Assembly (NCBI GenBank): GCA_021791715.1
Contig: JAJYWB010000002.1
Coordinates: forward strand, 154,382 to 218,381
Reading direction: 5' to 3'
From: Planctomycetota bacterium
GTDB taxonomy: Bacteria; Planctomycetota; Planctomycetia; Isosphaerales; Isosphaeraceae
DNA: 64,000 nt
The notes below the pieces were generated by a model, which worked only from the letters and a program-made list of their open reading frames with translations, had not been told where the DNA came from and searched no databases. Of this stretch, positions 28,640-38,313 are shown piece after piece; the stretch's first letter is position 1; every line of letters starts with the position of its first letter. Both the position numbers and the translations under genes were made by a program.

Positions 28640-29539
28640 TTACATGCCTGGACGAGATTTGGGATCGATCGTCGCGGGTTTATCTTTGAGTTCGTCGGGA
28701 GCTTCTTCAATAATCGTCGGTTTGCGCAATTGACCGTCGCCGTCGATCAATCCCTGCAGCTCGCGGATGTCGTCGACCGCGTTTTGCAGGTCGTGAACGT
28801 CGCGGTGCAAGGCCTTGAGCTCGGTCCAGATCCGACCGATACGGTCGTCGGCGCCCGTCGAATCGGTGATGATTAATAGATTGTCCTCGGCGACGACTCG
28901 ATACGTCAGGCCGATTTGATCGAGCAGAAGTTTCAGCCCGGTTTTGAGCCGAACGCCGTCGAGTTCGAGCTGAACTTTGTCGTCGAGCTTGGCTTTCGTT
29001 CGCTTGAGCGCCGCGGCGTCGACGACGACGCGAATCCTGTACGTTTTTCGCAGATATTCGGCGACTTCGGCGAGCGACGTTTCGGCGGCGAACGGCAGAC
29101 GAGTCGGTTGCAACAAAACGTCTTGAACCGAGCCCGATACGTCGATCGCGCGAGCGCTTTTATTCGCGGGTTCAGGTTTGATCGCGGGTTCGGCGTTGAT
29201 CGCGGGAGCGGTTTGGAATGCGGGAGAGGCGGGCGCCGCGGGTTTCGCGAGGTTCCGTTGCGGCCGGTCGGGTTTGGCGGTTTGCGCCGCCCTCAACACA
29301 TGATTCTTGATCGAAGCTCCCGCATTCTGTTTCGACTTGGTTTCGCGCTTCGTCGAAAGTTCAATCCGCGACGAGTCGGTTTCGCTCTTCGTCGAGATTT
29401 CATTCTTCGGCGTCGCCTCGGGCTTTTCCACGGATTGTAGCGGCTTTCCCGCGAGCGGTCGGCGAGCGAGCGCCGCTTGCGCGATCAAGAACGCCAAAAT
29501 CGCAAGCCAGATCGATACATTGTGATTGATACGTTTCAT
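28640..29539 (-). CDS. Exported protein with secretin/STN-like short domain
   Basis: About 299 residues. After a signal peptide (VSIWLAILAFLIAQAALA) comes a Lys/Glu/Pro/Ala-rich linker to about residue 130. Then a domain has the STN/secretin N0 pattern: a helix LAEVAEYLRKTYRIRVVVD, then VQLELDGVRLKTGLKLLLDQ and LTYRVVAEDNLLIITDS. A helical tail follows. AGGAG lies 10 bp before the ATG at 29539. Such domains occur in secretin or TonB contexts; neither partner is present here. Confidence 0.7.
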   Translation of the reverse strand: MKRINHNVSIWLAILAFLIAQAALARRPLAGKPLQSVEKPEATPKNEISTKSETDSSRIELSTKRETKSKQNAGASIKNHVLRAAQTAKPDRPQRNLAKPAAPASPAFQTAPAINAEPAIKPEPANKSARAIDVSGSVQDVLLQPTRLPFAAETSLAEVAEYLRKTYRIRVVVDAAALKRTKAKLDDKVQLELDGVRLKTGLKLLLDQIGLTYRVVAEDNLLIITDSTGADDRIGRIWTELKALHRDVHDLQNAVDDIRELQGLIDGDGQLRKPTIIEEAPDELKDKPATIDPKSRPGM

Positions 29540-29655
29540 CGCGTCGGCTTCTCCTGATCGCTCCCGGTCAATTCGCATCCTTACGGCCGCTCGTTGATGA
29601 TTTTAGCGAAAAACGTCGGTCGCGCGACAGATCGGCTCGGAGAAATCGGTTGTTT

Positions 29656-30804
29656 TTAGGGAATCACGCCGTCTTGTACGGCGCGATCGATCGCGAATCG
29701 CGTGGGAAAACCGAAGCGAACGAGGTCGAGTTCGAGCGCCGCGGCGGCCGAGGCGCGTTTCGCCGCGGCTTGAATCAACGCCGGGTCGACTCGATCGACC
29801 GTCCCGTTCAATTCGATCAATGTAGTGACAAGCGTCGATGCGAACGCCTCGCCGGCTCGATTCGTATCGCGCGGCGGCCGTTCGCGCGGAAACGCGGGTT
29901 CCAAGATTTCGCGACGAACCCCGGCGCGATCCCAAAAACGGACGACGCAGCCGTTCGCTCCGTCGGTCGTCGCGACAATTGGAGTCGACCGTTCGATCGC
30001 CTCGCGATCGCCGAGGGTTTCCCATTCGAGCCGATTGCAGCAAAGGAGGTTGAACTTCCCCGCGAACGAACCGACCGAAGGGGCGCGATCGCGCATATTT
30101 CGAATTGAAGGCGCAAACAGGCGAATCGATTGATCATTCACTTGAAACGCCTCGGCGACGATCCGATTGGGAAGGCCCGCGACGACGCGCAGATCGCACG
30201 GATCGGCCCAAGAATCTGGGAGACGCTCGATCGAGTCGTGCGCTCCGCGGAAGCCGATCGCGAGTTTGTCGCCGCGTCGACCGCTTGTGACTAAAAGCGT
30301 CCAGTCGGACGATTTTCCTGGAATAAAAATCGGATGATGTTCAATTGATTGATCCGATAGGAACGAAGCGACCCGCCCCCCGATCGGATCGTTCCCCGCG
30401 CCCAACGCGCTGAACAGCTTTCCCGCGAGCGCCGAGGCGTAGCCTGCGCCCATTCCACCCAGATCGTCGTGCCACGACGACGATTCGATCGAACGTCGAA
30501 AAGGTTGAAGGAATTCTTGTTTGTTCGTTCTCTTTAATAAATCGCTCGTCCAATCGGTCGCGATTTCGATTGTTCCGAACGGTCCCGGCCAGCTTTCTGG
30601 AAGCTTAATCGCGATCGTCGATTTTGACGCGTCGACGAGTTCGAGCGTTCGTCTCGGCGATCCTCCCGCGGCGAGCTTGCCGTCGACGCTGCGATCGACA
30701 GGGGGATCTCCCGGGGTTCGTTCGAGCGGCGATTCGTCGATCCCCAGAACGCGATCGAGATAAGCCGGACCGGCGACGAATATTTTTTTATTAGAATCAG
30801 ACAT
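29656..30804 (-). CDS. PfkB-family carbohydrate kinase-like protein, altered active site
   Basis: A 382-residue ribokinase-fold protein: the start KIFVAGPAYLDRVLGID, the glycine block DLGGMGAGYASALAGKLFSA, and the C-terminal block DTNRAGEAFASTLV. In active PfkB enzymes this last block reads DTxGAGDxF, where the Asp is the catalytic base. Here Gly is Arg and Asp is Glu, so activity is doubtful; it may be a regulatory or substrate-binding remnant. ADP and sugar specificity cannot be judged. Confidence 0.8.
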   Translation of the reverse strand: MSDSNKKIFVAGPAYLDRVLGIDESPLERTPGDPPVDRSVDGKLAAGGSPRRTLELVDASKSTIAIKLPESWPGPFGTIEIATDWTSDLLKRTNKQEFLQPFRRSIESSSWHDDLGGMGAGYASALAGKLFSALGAGNDPIGGRVASFLSDQSIEHHPIFIPGKSSDWTLLVTSGRRGDKLAIGFRGAHDSIERLPDSWADPCDLRVVAGLPNRIVAEAFQVNDQSIRLFAPSIRNMRDRAPSVGSFAGKFNLLCCNRLEWETLGDREAIERSTPIVATTDGANGCVVRFWDRAGVRREILEPAFPRERPPRDTNRAGEAFASTLVTTLIELNGTVDRVDPALIQAAAKRASAAAALELDLVRFGFPTRFAIDRAVQDGVIP

Positions 30805-30887
30805 CTCTTGATGTTCTCGGATATTTCTTGAAGAAGCACGCGTCGCGTCGATTCGACGGAATTCGGCACGATCGTACCTTAAGCGAT

Positions 30888-30962
30888 CGATCGTCGCACG
30901 TTCGGATCGCTTCGCCGAGGGGGCTTCGATCGTCGCACGTTCGGATCGCTTCGCCGAGGGGG
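30888..30962. repeat. Perfect 36-bp direct repeat
   Basis: Copies at 30888-30923 and 30927-30962 are identical (starting CGATCGTCGCACGTTCGGAT) and 3 bp apart, between two minus-strand genes. This region is upstream of the PfkB-like gene's neighbour and directly behind the LysM gene's 3' end. Confidence 0.85.
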
Positions 30963-30985
30963 GCGACGTTCGTCGCGGTCGCTTT

Positions 30986-33481
30986 CTAGCGGAGGATCCG
31001 TCGCGGTCGGGCGTCTTCGGGAAGCAGAATCGTTCGACCGACCGGGAGGTTATCGGGATCGTCGATCAAGTCTTTGTTCATTTCAAGAATTTCTCGTGAT
31101 CGAGCGACGTCTCCCAACATGTCGCGGGCGATGCTTCGGATCGTATCGTAACGTTTTACGACATATTTTTGAGGGATCGGTCCTTCGGGCATGTCTTCAA
31201 AGCTCACTCGGCGTTTGGGGCGACGAACGGTCGAGCGGATCTCGGTCGGTTCGGCGATTGGTTCGGCGCGTTCGTCTTGATCGTCGAGGCGATCCGAGGA
31301 GACCCGAGCGATTGAACCGCCGCGCGTCGATCCCGATTTTTTCGCGATCCCGACGCGATTCGATCGATCGGGAAGCGGCGCCAATCCCGCGGGAGGCTCG
31401 ATCAACGCGGGATCGAGCGCCTCGGGAGGAGGGATTCGCAAAGCCGTACCGACATATAATCGATCAATTGCAGGAACTCGGTCGCGATTCGCCGCCCAGA
31501 GGGCTTTGTAATACCTTCCCGAATCATAATAAAGGCGTGAAATCGTCCAGAAGTTTTCACCTCGTTCGACGACGTGACGGATCGGCTCGCGCGAGTCGAC
31601 ATCCGAATCGGTCGCTTCGTCGTTTGATTCGTTCGCCTCGGCGGTTGCGGCGGGCGGGTTCGACGCGTGCGTAACGATCGTCGCGGCGGGGGGAGAGCTC
31701 GGCTGAGATACGATCGTGTCGGACGATCGCACCGGGTTTTCGTTCAGGCTAGACCCGAATTCTCGATCGTTCGCGGCGAGTAAATCGCGTCGACCCGTCG
31801 CGTTGGGGATCGGGATCCAATCTCCCGTGTTCATCGCCGACGAGTCGATCGATCGCGACGGCGAAGGGTCCGCCGGATTGTGATTCAATGGATTCGCATG
31901 CGTTGACTCCGCCGACGGTTCGGTCCGCGAATCCCGCGACGGATCGTTGACGATCGCATTGGCCGATCCGCGATCAAAGGCGGCGGGGTTCGGCTGCGCC
32001 GGATCGATTTTATCGGCGGGCGGAGGAGCGACCGGGTTCGACGAATTTACATCGATGGAATTACGATTCTCTTTTGCGTTTACAGGAAAAGACTCGTTAC
32101 GCGTCGATTGAACGGCGGGGACGGCTGTCGTCGGCTTCGGTTCGTCGGGATTTTGCGCGAGCGGCTGCGCGGCTTGTTTTTGATCGTTCGAGTTGGGCGG
32201 TTCGACGGGATTTTGCGCGAGCGGCTGCGCGGCTTGTTTTTGATCGTTCGAGTTGGGCGGTTCGACGGGATTTTGCGCGATCGGCGGCGCGAGCGGTTTT
32301 TGATCGTTTGAGTTGGGCGGTTCGACGGGATTTTGCGCGATCGGCGGCGCGGCTTGTTTTTGATCGTTCGCGGGTGTGTTCGGCGAATCGATCGTCGCGG
32401 GTTGAGGCGCGGCCGCCGGGGGTAATTCGTTCGAGGCCGGCGACGGCGGCGGCGCGGGTAACGGACCGCTCGACCCCGCCGGTACCGGCGCGGGAGCGAT
32501 CGGATCGGCGGACGGGGGAGCGACGACGGGCGCCTCGTTCGCCGCGACGATCGATGCTTCCGCGGATTTCGCCTGAGAATCGTCGCCCTTTGAAGGCCGA
32601 TTATCGACTCCCTGTTTTGTATCAACAGATGAGTTGTTAGAGGATAAACTTGTTTGAGTGTTCGCTTGAGCGTTTTCGGGATTCGGCGCGGCCGGGGGGT
32701 CGGCGGCTTTATCCTGTGGTTTTTTGGGGGATTCTTTCGCCGAGGTTTCGGCGATCTTGGCGTCGTCGTTCGTCTTGGCGGATTCGGTCGAGGTTGAAGA
32801 TCCGGTCGTATTCTTATCGGTTGAAGGTTTTTGATCGCCGTTCGCCGCGGTCGACCGCTCGCCCGGCTTCGATTCGTCGATCGACGCGGGAATCGCCGCG
32901 GGATCGGGTCGAGGGTCTGAAGGCGTTTGCGAAGACGAAGCGGGTTGAGATTCGTCGTTCGACGCGATCACGACGGGTTCTTCGGAATTCGGCGCGATCG
33001 CCGAGTCGTGCTCGCTCCCCTTCGCCGATTCGCCGCCGTTCGAGGTCGGATTTGAAGCGTGAGGAGTATTTTTGTTGTCGATATCGCTCGTCTTTTCATC
33101 CGAAGCGTTTTTATCGTCTGCTTGATCATCGTTTTTTGGATCTTTGGATGCGTCGTCGGCCGAGGCGACCGAGAGAGCATGCGGCTTGACCTTATGTTGT
33201 TTGATCAAGACGACTCCGACGAGGATCGCGCCCGAGACGATCGCCGAAATCAGATAACGATTTTTCATGCTCAAAAAACGACCGTTCGATGCGTCCGATG
33301 CGATCGGTTCGGTCGTCTCGTCGAAGCCCGCCGCGGTCGGGTCGACGATCGGTTCGCCGCCGGCGGGGTGAAACGTCGGCGCGGTAAGCGGAGTCCCTGG
33401 AATCGAAGTTGGGACCGACGACGGTACGGACGACGGAACGCCGATCAATCCTTCGGCCGGATTTGCTTCGTATTCAGGCAT
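30986..33481 (-). CDS. Large membrane-anchored LysM protein
   Basis: 831 residues. A short cytoplasmic part is followed by one membrane helix (RYLISAIVSGAILVGVVLI, about residues 75-93) and about 550 residues of Pro/Ala/Ser/Asp/Asn-rich linker. Two LysM-type domains lie near the C-terminus: RHVVERGENFWTISRLYYDS to LYVGTALRIPPP, and KYVVKRYDTIRSIARDMLG to LPVGRTILLPED. The linker carries four 20-residue repeats. LysM binds peptidoglycan or related glycans, so it may tether membrane and wall. It overlaps rsmH by 37 bp. Confidence 0.88.
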   Translation of the reverse strand: MPEYEANPAEGLIGVPSSVPSSVPTSIPGTPLTAPTFHPAGGEPIVDPTAAGFDETTEPIASDASNGRFLSMKNRYLISAIVSGAILVGVVLIKQHKVKPHALSVASADDASKDPKNDDQADDKNASDEKTSDIDNKNTPHASNPTSNGGESAKGSEHDSAIAPNSEEPVVIASNDESQPASSSQTPSDPRPDPAAIPASIDESKPGERSTAANGDQKPSTDKNTTGSSTSTESAKTNDDAKIAETSAKESPKKPQDKAADPPAAPNPENAQANTQTSLSSNNSSVDTKQGVDNRPSKGDDSQAKSAEASIVAANEAPVVAPPSADPIAPAPVPAGSSGPLPAPPPSPASNELPPAAAPQPATIDSPNTPANDQKQAAPPIAQNPVEPPNSNDQKPLAPPIAQNPVEPPNSNDQKQAAQPLAQNPVEPPNSNDQKQAAQPLAQNPDEPKPTTAVPAVQSTRNESFPVNAKENRNSIDVNSSNPVAPPPADKIDPAQPNPAAFDRGSANAIVNDPSRDSRTEPSAESTHANPLNHNPADPSPSRSIDSSAMNTGDWIPIPNATGRRDLLAANDREFGSSLNENPVRSSDTIVSQPSSPPAATIVTHASNPPAATAEANESNDEATDSDVDSREPIRHVVERGENFWTISRLYYDSGRYYKALWAANRDRVPAIDRLYVGTALRIPPPEALDPALIEPPAGLAPLPDRSNRVGIAKKSGSTRGGSIARVSSDRLDDQDERAEPIAEPTEIRSTVRRPKRRVSFEDMPEGPIPQKYVVKRYDTIRSIARDMLGDVARSREILEMNKDLIDDPDNLPVGRTILLPEDARPRRILR
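32151..32390 (-). repeat. 60-bp repeats inside the LysM gene
   Basis: Four successive 60-bp units, two of them identical (32161-32280), encode the linker repeat AQNPVEPPNSNDQKQAAQPL. The period keeps frame, so unit number can vary without breaking the protein. Confidence 0.93.
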
Positions 33482-34368
33482 CGTTCGGCGACCCTCATTT
33501 TCGCGCTTCGGGACCTGGGATTCTCGGCGCGTTCCTGGTCCTCGGCGGTGATCGGTTTTCGCGTTAACGGCGACCAGAGCGGATCGTCGCGGAACGCGTG
33601 TTTGACGATCCGATCTTCAAGTGAATGAAAGCTGATAATCGCGAGACGACCGCCCGGTTTGATGAATTCGGTCGCCTCGGTAAGGAACGCTCGCAACCGT
33701 TCGAGTTCGTCGTTAACCGCGATTCGCAGCGCCTGGAAGACGCGTGTCGCGGGGTCGATCGGTCCGCGTTTGCCCGGGATGCTTTTACGGACGATTTCGG
33801 CGAGTCGGCTCGTCGTTTCGATCCGTTCGGATTTGCGTATTTCGACGATCCGTCGCGCGATTCTGCGGCTGAATCGCTCTTCGCCGTAATGATAAAAGAG
33901 ATCGGCGAGCGATTCGGCGTCGAGGCGATTGACGAGGTCGGCGGCCGATTCGCGCTGTCGATCGGGATCGAAACGCATGTCGAGCGGACCTTCGTGTTGA
34001 AAGCTGAAACCGCGATGCGCCCAAGCGAGTTGATCGGACGACAGCCCCAAATCGAGAATCGCGGCGTCGACATGTTCGATTCCTCGCTCGGCCAAGACGG
34101 ATCTCGCGTCGTCGTAAGACGCGCGAACGAAATCGATATTCAGCCCCTCGGTCGCTTTTCGAGCCAATTCGAGCATTTCCGGGTCGCGGTCGAGCGCGAT
34201 CACGCGTCCTTCCGGGGCGACTCGTCGCGCGAGCGCCGCGGTATGTCCCCCCGCGCCGGCGGTACCGTCGAGAACGATCGCTCCGGGTTTGGGTTCGAGC
34301 CGATCGATCACCTCGGCAATCAACACGCCTCGATGCACCGCCGCGAAATTGGATTCGGAATCGCTCAA
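33445..34368 (-). CDS. rsmH: 16S rRNA (cytosine1402-N4)-methyltransferase
   Basis: A 307-residue RsmH (MraW). It shows HRGVLIAEVIDRL, the SAM motif VLDGTAGAGGHTAALARR, the LDLGLSSDQLAWAHRGFSF block, MRFDPDRQRESAADLVN, and the C-terminal IISFHSLEDRIVKHAFR. The start is a TTG at 34368 giving the family-typical N-terminus; a nearby GTG is an alternative. It is normally in the division/cell-wall cluster; here its only partner is the overlapping LysM gene. Confidence 0.95.
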   Translation of the reverse strand: MSDSESNFAAVHRGVLIAEVIDRLEPKPGAIVLDGTAGAGGHTAALARRVAPEGRVIALDRDPEMLELARKATEGLNIDFVRASYDDARSVLAERGIEHVDAAILDLGLSSDQLAWAHRGFSFQHEGPLDMRFDPDRQRESAADLVNRLDAESLADLFYHYGEERFSRRIARRIVEIRKSERIETTSRLAEIVRKSIPGKRGPIDPATRVFQALRIAVNDELERLRAFLTEATEFIKPGGRLAIISFHSLEDRIVKHAFRDDPLWSPLTRKPITAEDQERAENPRSRSAKMRVAERCLNTKQIRPKD

Positions 34369-34714
34369 GTTTGGCCGTCGATCAATAAGACGGGATGGCG
34401 TAAGATAACGACGACGCCGAACCGGTCAAGCTCGACTCGACCAAAGGCGAGCGCTCCGGCCCGAACTTCGGGGTCGCACGGAGCGGAATCGTCGCCGTCG
34501 CGAAACGATCCCGGATCTTATCATCGACCGATCCTCGCCGCCGAGATGAGATTTCGACGACAAACCCGCGGACGGCGTATGGAGCGCCGACGTCGATCGC
34601 GAGATCGCTCGATTCGATCACTCGATCGAAATTCAAGACCGAAGGCCCGCGAATCGCGACCCGAGATCCATATAAACAATTCTACACAATATTGTTTGAA
34701 TGTATCAAAGAAAT

Positions 34715-34741
34715 TTATTTTTGAACATCATTCAAAAATAA
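34715..34741 (-). terminator. Hairpin behind the sulfotransferase gene
   Basis: A perfect 11-bp AT-rich stem TTATTTTTGAA/TTCAAAAATAA with loop CATCA lies 4 bp beyond the stop of the minus-strand sulfotransferase gene. It is a likely terminator, though the U-tract lies within the stem arm. Confidence 0.6.
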
Positions 34742-34745
34742 GAAT

Positions 34746-35825
34746 TCAAACGACTCCGATCGAGCGATACCAGTTGAGATCGGCCTGACGATGCGTGAGT
34801 TCGGGGTCTGGATCGCAATTGTAACCGAGAACTTCAAACGAATCGCGAAGCGAATCATAAATTTGGAGCGCGATTTCCGCGGGGATCAATTGTTTCCAGT
34901 GACCGGGCCGGCCTTTCCAGAAGTGCTCATTTCCTTTGGAAATAGGCCGGAGCTTGTCGATCGACGTCGCGGCGACGGCTTCTTCGGCTTCTTCGATCGA
35001 GAGATTTTGGCCGAGTTCGCGGGCGATCCGCATCAGCTCGCAGAGAGTGTCGCCGACCAAGTTCTCGTATCGAACACGGATTGCTTGAGGATCTTGCCAC
35101 CATCGACGACTGACGCCAAGCAACTCTTGGAATCGTGGACCGACCGCGTACGCGAGGAAAGCTGGATCGGTCGGTCGAATTCCGATCAAAGAAGTCTCGC
35201 TCCCATTCCGTCGATCAAGCCAAAAATGCGTTTCGTTATCATGACTCGCGAAGTGCAGAATTGACAGTAGCGTATCGAGCGGATGCCGCGCGAGCACGAT
35301 CGGGCGAAACCGATGCCGCGCGATGAGCCGCAGGATCAGATCGTCGGGCGGCCAATGAATTTGAATCGAAACGCGTCGCGGATATTCTCCCCAATCGAGA
35401 TCGAACGGTCGATGCATTCCGCCCGAATTGAGATCAAAAGCGGTGGAAGTCAATTTATTCAACCACGTGTTGCCCGACCGGGGGGTCGAAAGGATCAGCA
35501 GGCGAAGCGATTCGACCTTCCGAGAAAGCAGCTTCCGCGGCGATCGAAACAAACGCCGCGTGATCACCACCGGAACGGGGTTGCTTTTGAGATACCTTCC
35601 GATCGTCTTGGCGATCTTTTGAATCGTCGGCGTGAAATCGTCAAGAATGCGTTGCGAATCGTTGAGCGACTCGATCTGACGCCAAGCCGATTTCAAACAC
35701 TTCTCCTTGTACCGAAGTTCGTACTCCAAGAATTCAATGCGAGCCCGCATCGCTTCCGAATCGTCGCTTTCCTCTAAGGGCGTATCTTGAATCATGAAAG
35801 ATCTAGAAGAATCTGAGTAAATCAT
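34746..35825 (-). CDS. Sulfotransferase-domain protein
   Basis: A 359-residue PAPS-dependent sulfotransferase-like protein. The 5'-phosphosulfate loop is LSTPRSGNTWLNKL (about residues 112-125) and the 3'-phosphate site is PIVLARHPLDTLLSILHFAS. A conserved C-terminal region, FWKGRPGHWKQLI, matches the KxGxxGxWK-type motif. An N-terminal coiled-coil (RIEFLEYELRYKEKCLKSAW) precedes it. It probably sulfates a glycan or other surface molecule. ATGs at 35825 and 35795 are both possible; neither has a clear ribosome site. Confidence 0.87.
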   Translation of the reverse strand: MIYSDSSRSFMIQDTPLEESDDSEAMRARIEFLEYELRYKEKCLKSAWRQIESLNDSQRILDDFTPTIQKIAKTIGRYLKSNPVPVVITRRLFRSPRKLLSRKVESLRLLILSTPRSGNTWLNKLTSTAFDLNSGGMHRPFDLDWGEYPRRVSIQIHWPPDDLILRLIARHRFRPIVLARHPLDTLLSILHFASHDNETHFWLDRRNGSETSLIGIRPTDPAFLAYAVGPRFQELLGVSRRWWQDPQAIRVRYENLVGDTLCELMRIARELGQNLSIEEAEEAVAATSIDKLRPISKGNEHFWKGRPGHWKQLIPAEIALQIYDSLRDSFEVLGYNCDPDPELTHRQADLNWYRSIGVV

Positions 35826-36026
35826 ATTTTATAAACTCAATCTGAACAAACCGAAGAACGAAATTGAACTCAATCAAACCTCCAAATTTATGAAAGTGAT
35901 CGAAGCCCGAAAACGGTTTCGCTCACATTCATAATCCCAACGAAACAACCTTTGATTCATCAACGCAGGGCCGCAACCATGCGTTTAATCGCCGCGTCGC
36001 GATTCAATCTCTCCACACCAATCATA

Positions 36027-36196
36027 TAACACGAACGAGGTCGAAATGTGTCGCTCGAATTTTAGAATTTTCCAAAATCTCATAATCAAACGATCGACTC
36101 GGTCGCCCCTCAACAACATTTAACACGAACAGGGTCGAAAATCGCCGCTCGAAAAATAAACTTTTCCATAACTTCGAAATCGAACTCGTCGGCGAA
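36027..36196. repeat. Imperfect 75-bp direct repeat
   Basis: Two diverged copies begin TAACACGAACRRGGTCGAAA at 36027 and 36121, each followed by a similar TCGCTCGAA and TTTTCCA-containing stretch. The 410-bp gap 35826-36235 otherwise shows no gene. Confidence 0.5.
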
Positions 36197-36235
36197 TCGT
36201 CGCACGGAGGGATATAATCATGCGAAATCGACGGT

Positions 36236-37141
36236 TTACACGCCGTCGACGGGCTCGATCGCGATCGTCATCGACTTTCCCCCTCGGATCACGCCGACCA
36301 CGACGCTCCGTCCCGCCTCGATCGTCGCCGCCGCGGCGTGCGCATCGAGCGCCGACGTCGTCCAGCGGCCGTCGATCGAGGAAATCACGTCGCCCGGCTC
36401 GATACCGGCACGCGCCGCGGCCGAATCGGCTAAAACGCGCACCACCTTCACCCCCGCCGCGGCGATCGGATCCCCCTCCCTCGAATCCTCGACCGTCAAA
36501 CCCCAAAGCGCGGCGGGCGATAAATACCGCTCCTTCGCAACCTTAGGCCCGGCCAATCGGTCGGGCAACTCCTTCATAAAATTACGCACCTTGAAATCGA
36601 CCGGCTCAAAACTCAGCGTCTTCGCCTGATAATCAATCGTCAGCTTATAACGCGCGAAAAACGTATAACCAATGATCCCATCAAGCTTGATATGAAACAA
36701 CCGATTCATCGCGCCGATCAGCGGATGATCGAGAACCACAAGCGGAGCGTCGTTCGCTTTCAAATCGCCGATCTCCAACGTCTTCGCGGTGAATTCGCCC
36801 CGCGTACCGAATACGAACGACTTCGGAGTCCCCGCGGGAACCACCCCCGATTCCTCGCCCGCCTTGTTGCTTAAGAGCGTCACGGGAGCGCCGACGTCGA
36901 AAATCATCCGATACGGCCCCTTGCCGTTCACCTTCGCCATAATCGCGATGTGCCTCGATTCCAATAACTGAAACGGCGCCGTGACTTTACCCGATCCCGC
37001 CGCGGCCTTCTCCTCACCGCCCGAAGCGCGAACCGACGCACTCTCCGGCGCCGGGACGATCGCGACCAACAAAGCGATCAATACGCATAAAATATAAAGA
37101 AATCGGAACTTACTTGGGAAAATCGAGCCCGCGGTTTTCAT
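36236..37141 (-). CDS. Exported retropepsin-like/PDZ protein with altered active site
   Basis: A 301-residue protein with an N-terminal signal/anchor, then a retropepsin-like aspartyl protease domain (about residues 60-190: GPYRMIFDVGAPVTLLS, LDGIIGYTFFARYKLTIDYQ) and a C-terminal PDZ domain (ADSAAARAGIEPGDVISSID). The catalytic DTG is DVG here: Asp is kept but Thr is Val. It is a paralogue of the gene upstream. Peptidase activity is uncertain; the PDZ part suggests peptide binding in the periplasm. Confidence 0.82.
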   Translation of the reverse strand: MKTAGSIFPSKFRFLYILCVLIALLVAIVPAPESASVRASGGEEKAAAGSGKVTAPFQLLESRHIAIMAKVNGKGPYRMIFDVGAPVTLLSNKAGEESGVVPAGTPKSFVFGTRGEFTAKTLEIGDLKANDAPLVVLDHPLIGAMNRLFHIKLDGIIGYTFFARYKLTIDYQAKTLSFEPVDFKVRNFMKELPDRLAGPKVAKERYLSPAALWGLTVEDSREGDPIAAAGVKVVRVLADSAAARAGIEPGDVISSIDGRWTTSALDAHAAAATIEAGRSVVVGVIRGGKSMTIAIEPVDGV

Positions 37142-37203
37142 CGTCGTGACGCCTTATCAAACGTTAATTGTTTCATAAAGTAATTTATGAATAAACCGAG
37201 CCG

Positions 37204-38094
37204 TTAAAATCCTTCGGCGGCTTTGATCGTCGGCGTTTCGGTTCGCCCGTCGCGTTCGCGTTCGATCGTCACGCGATCGCCGGCCTCGATACGTTCCACC
37301 GCTCGATGCAGCTCGTCCGAAGATCGAATCGCGCGCCCCCCGATCGAAACGATCCGATCCCCCGCCTTGAGATCGACAGACGCCGCGGGAGATCCCGCGA
37401 GAACGCGCGAGACGATCACTCGCTCGCGGTCGACCCGAATCTCGAACCCGAGAACGCCGCGACGGTGAACGATTTCCTCGGGTTGTTTGCCGATCAGAAG
37501 CGCCGCGAGCTTCGCGGTCGGGCCCAGCAGGTTCAATCCCTGAACCTCGGCGGGTTTCTCCTCGCGAATCTTCTTGGCGTTCCCCTCCGCGGGAAGCCTG
37601 GGAGGCTCCATATCGAGCCGAGTCCAAACCATCCGATCTCGCGTCGGGTCGAGTTCGATCCGAAACGGCGCCAAAACCGTATAGCCGAGAATCCCGTCGA
37701 TCGAGGCGCCTGGCAACCCCAACGCGTTCATCCCCACGAGCTGAAACGGATCCTCGATGATCGCCTGGCATTTCGTCAGAACGGGGCCCCCCTCGAGTTC
37801 AAGCTTATCGACCACCGTGAAAATCTCGGTATCCGAAGGCTTCAACCCCGCCTTCCGCGCCGTTTCCGTCGCGACGAAAAACGCCGGCGCTCCCGTATCG
37901 AGTAAAAAATTAAATGGACCCTTACCGTTGATACGAACTCGTATCAAAAAATGACTGGTATCAGTCGCCCGATACGGAACGCGATACGACCGACCGATCG
38001 TGGGATCGTCGGGCGCCTTGCCGATCGCCAGGGTCAGCCCCCCCGCGATCGTCCCCAAAACGATTAACGCCGCGATCATCCGCCGTTTGGTCAT
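37204..38094 (-). CDS. Exported retropepsin-like/PDZ protein
   Basis: A 296-residue paralogue of the downstream gene with the same order: signal, retropepsin-like domain (FNFLLDTGAPAFFVA with an intact DTG; IDGILGYTVLAPFRIELDP) and PDZ (SPAASVDLKAGDRIVSIGG). GGAG is 7 bp before the ATG. The pair is separated by 62 bp and likely co-transcribed. This copy retains the residues for catalysis, so the two may have split roles. Confidence 0.84.
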   Translation of the reverse strand: MTKRRMIAALIVLGTIAGGLTLAIGKAPDDPTIGRSYRVPYRATDTSHFLIRVRINGKGPFNFLLDTGAPAFFVATETARKAGLKPSDTEIFTVVDKLELEGGPVLTKCQAIIEDPFQLVGMNALGLPGASIDGILGYTVLAPFRIELDPTRDRMVWTRLDMEPPRLPAEGNAKKIREEKPAEVQGLNLLGPTAKLAALLIGKQPEEIVHRRGVLGFEIRVDRERVIVSRVLAGSPAASVDLKAGDRIVSIGGRAIRSSDELHRAVERIEAGDRVTIERERDGRTETPTIKAAEGF

Positions 38095-38313
38095 GCGATT
38101 TCTCCATTTTTTTTCAAATTTCAGTTTACGCGCGGCCCTTCGGTTCTGAAAATAGCGACGCGGAAGATTTCGCGACCGAAAGCCAAACCGGCCGGGTCGC
38201 GCCGATTCGCGTCGACCGGATTCGCCGGTTGAACCGACTTAGGTTTCTCGACGGCGCGCCGTGCGGCGCGCTCCCGTTCACGGATCAGCGATTCGCACCA
38301 TCAGGAGGGAACA

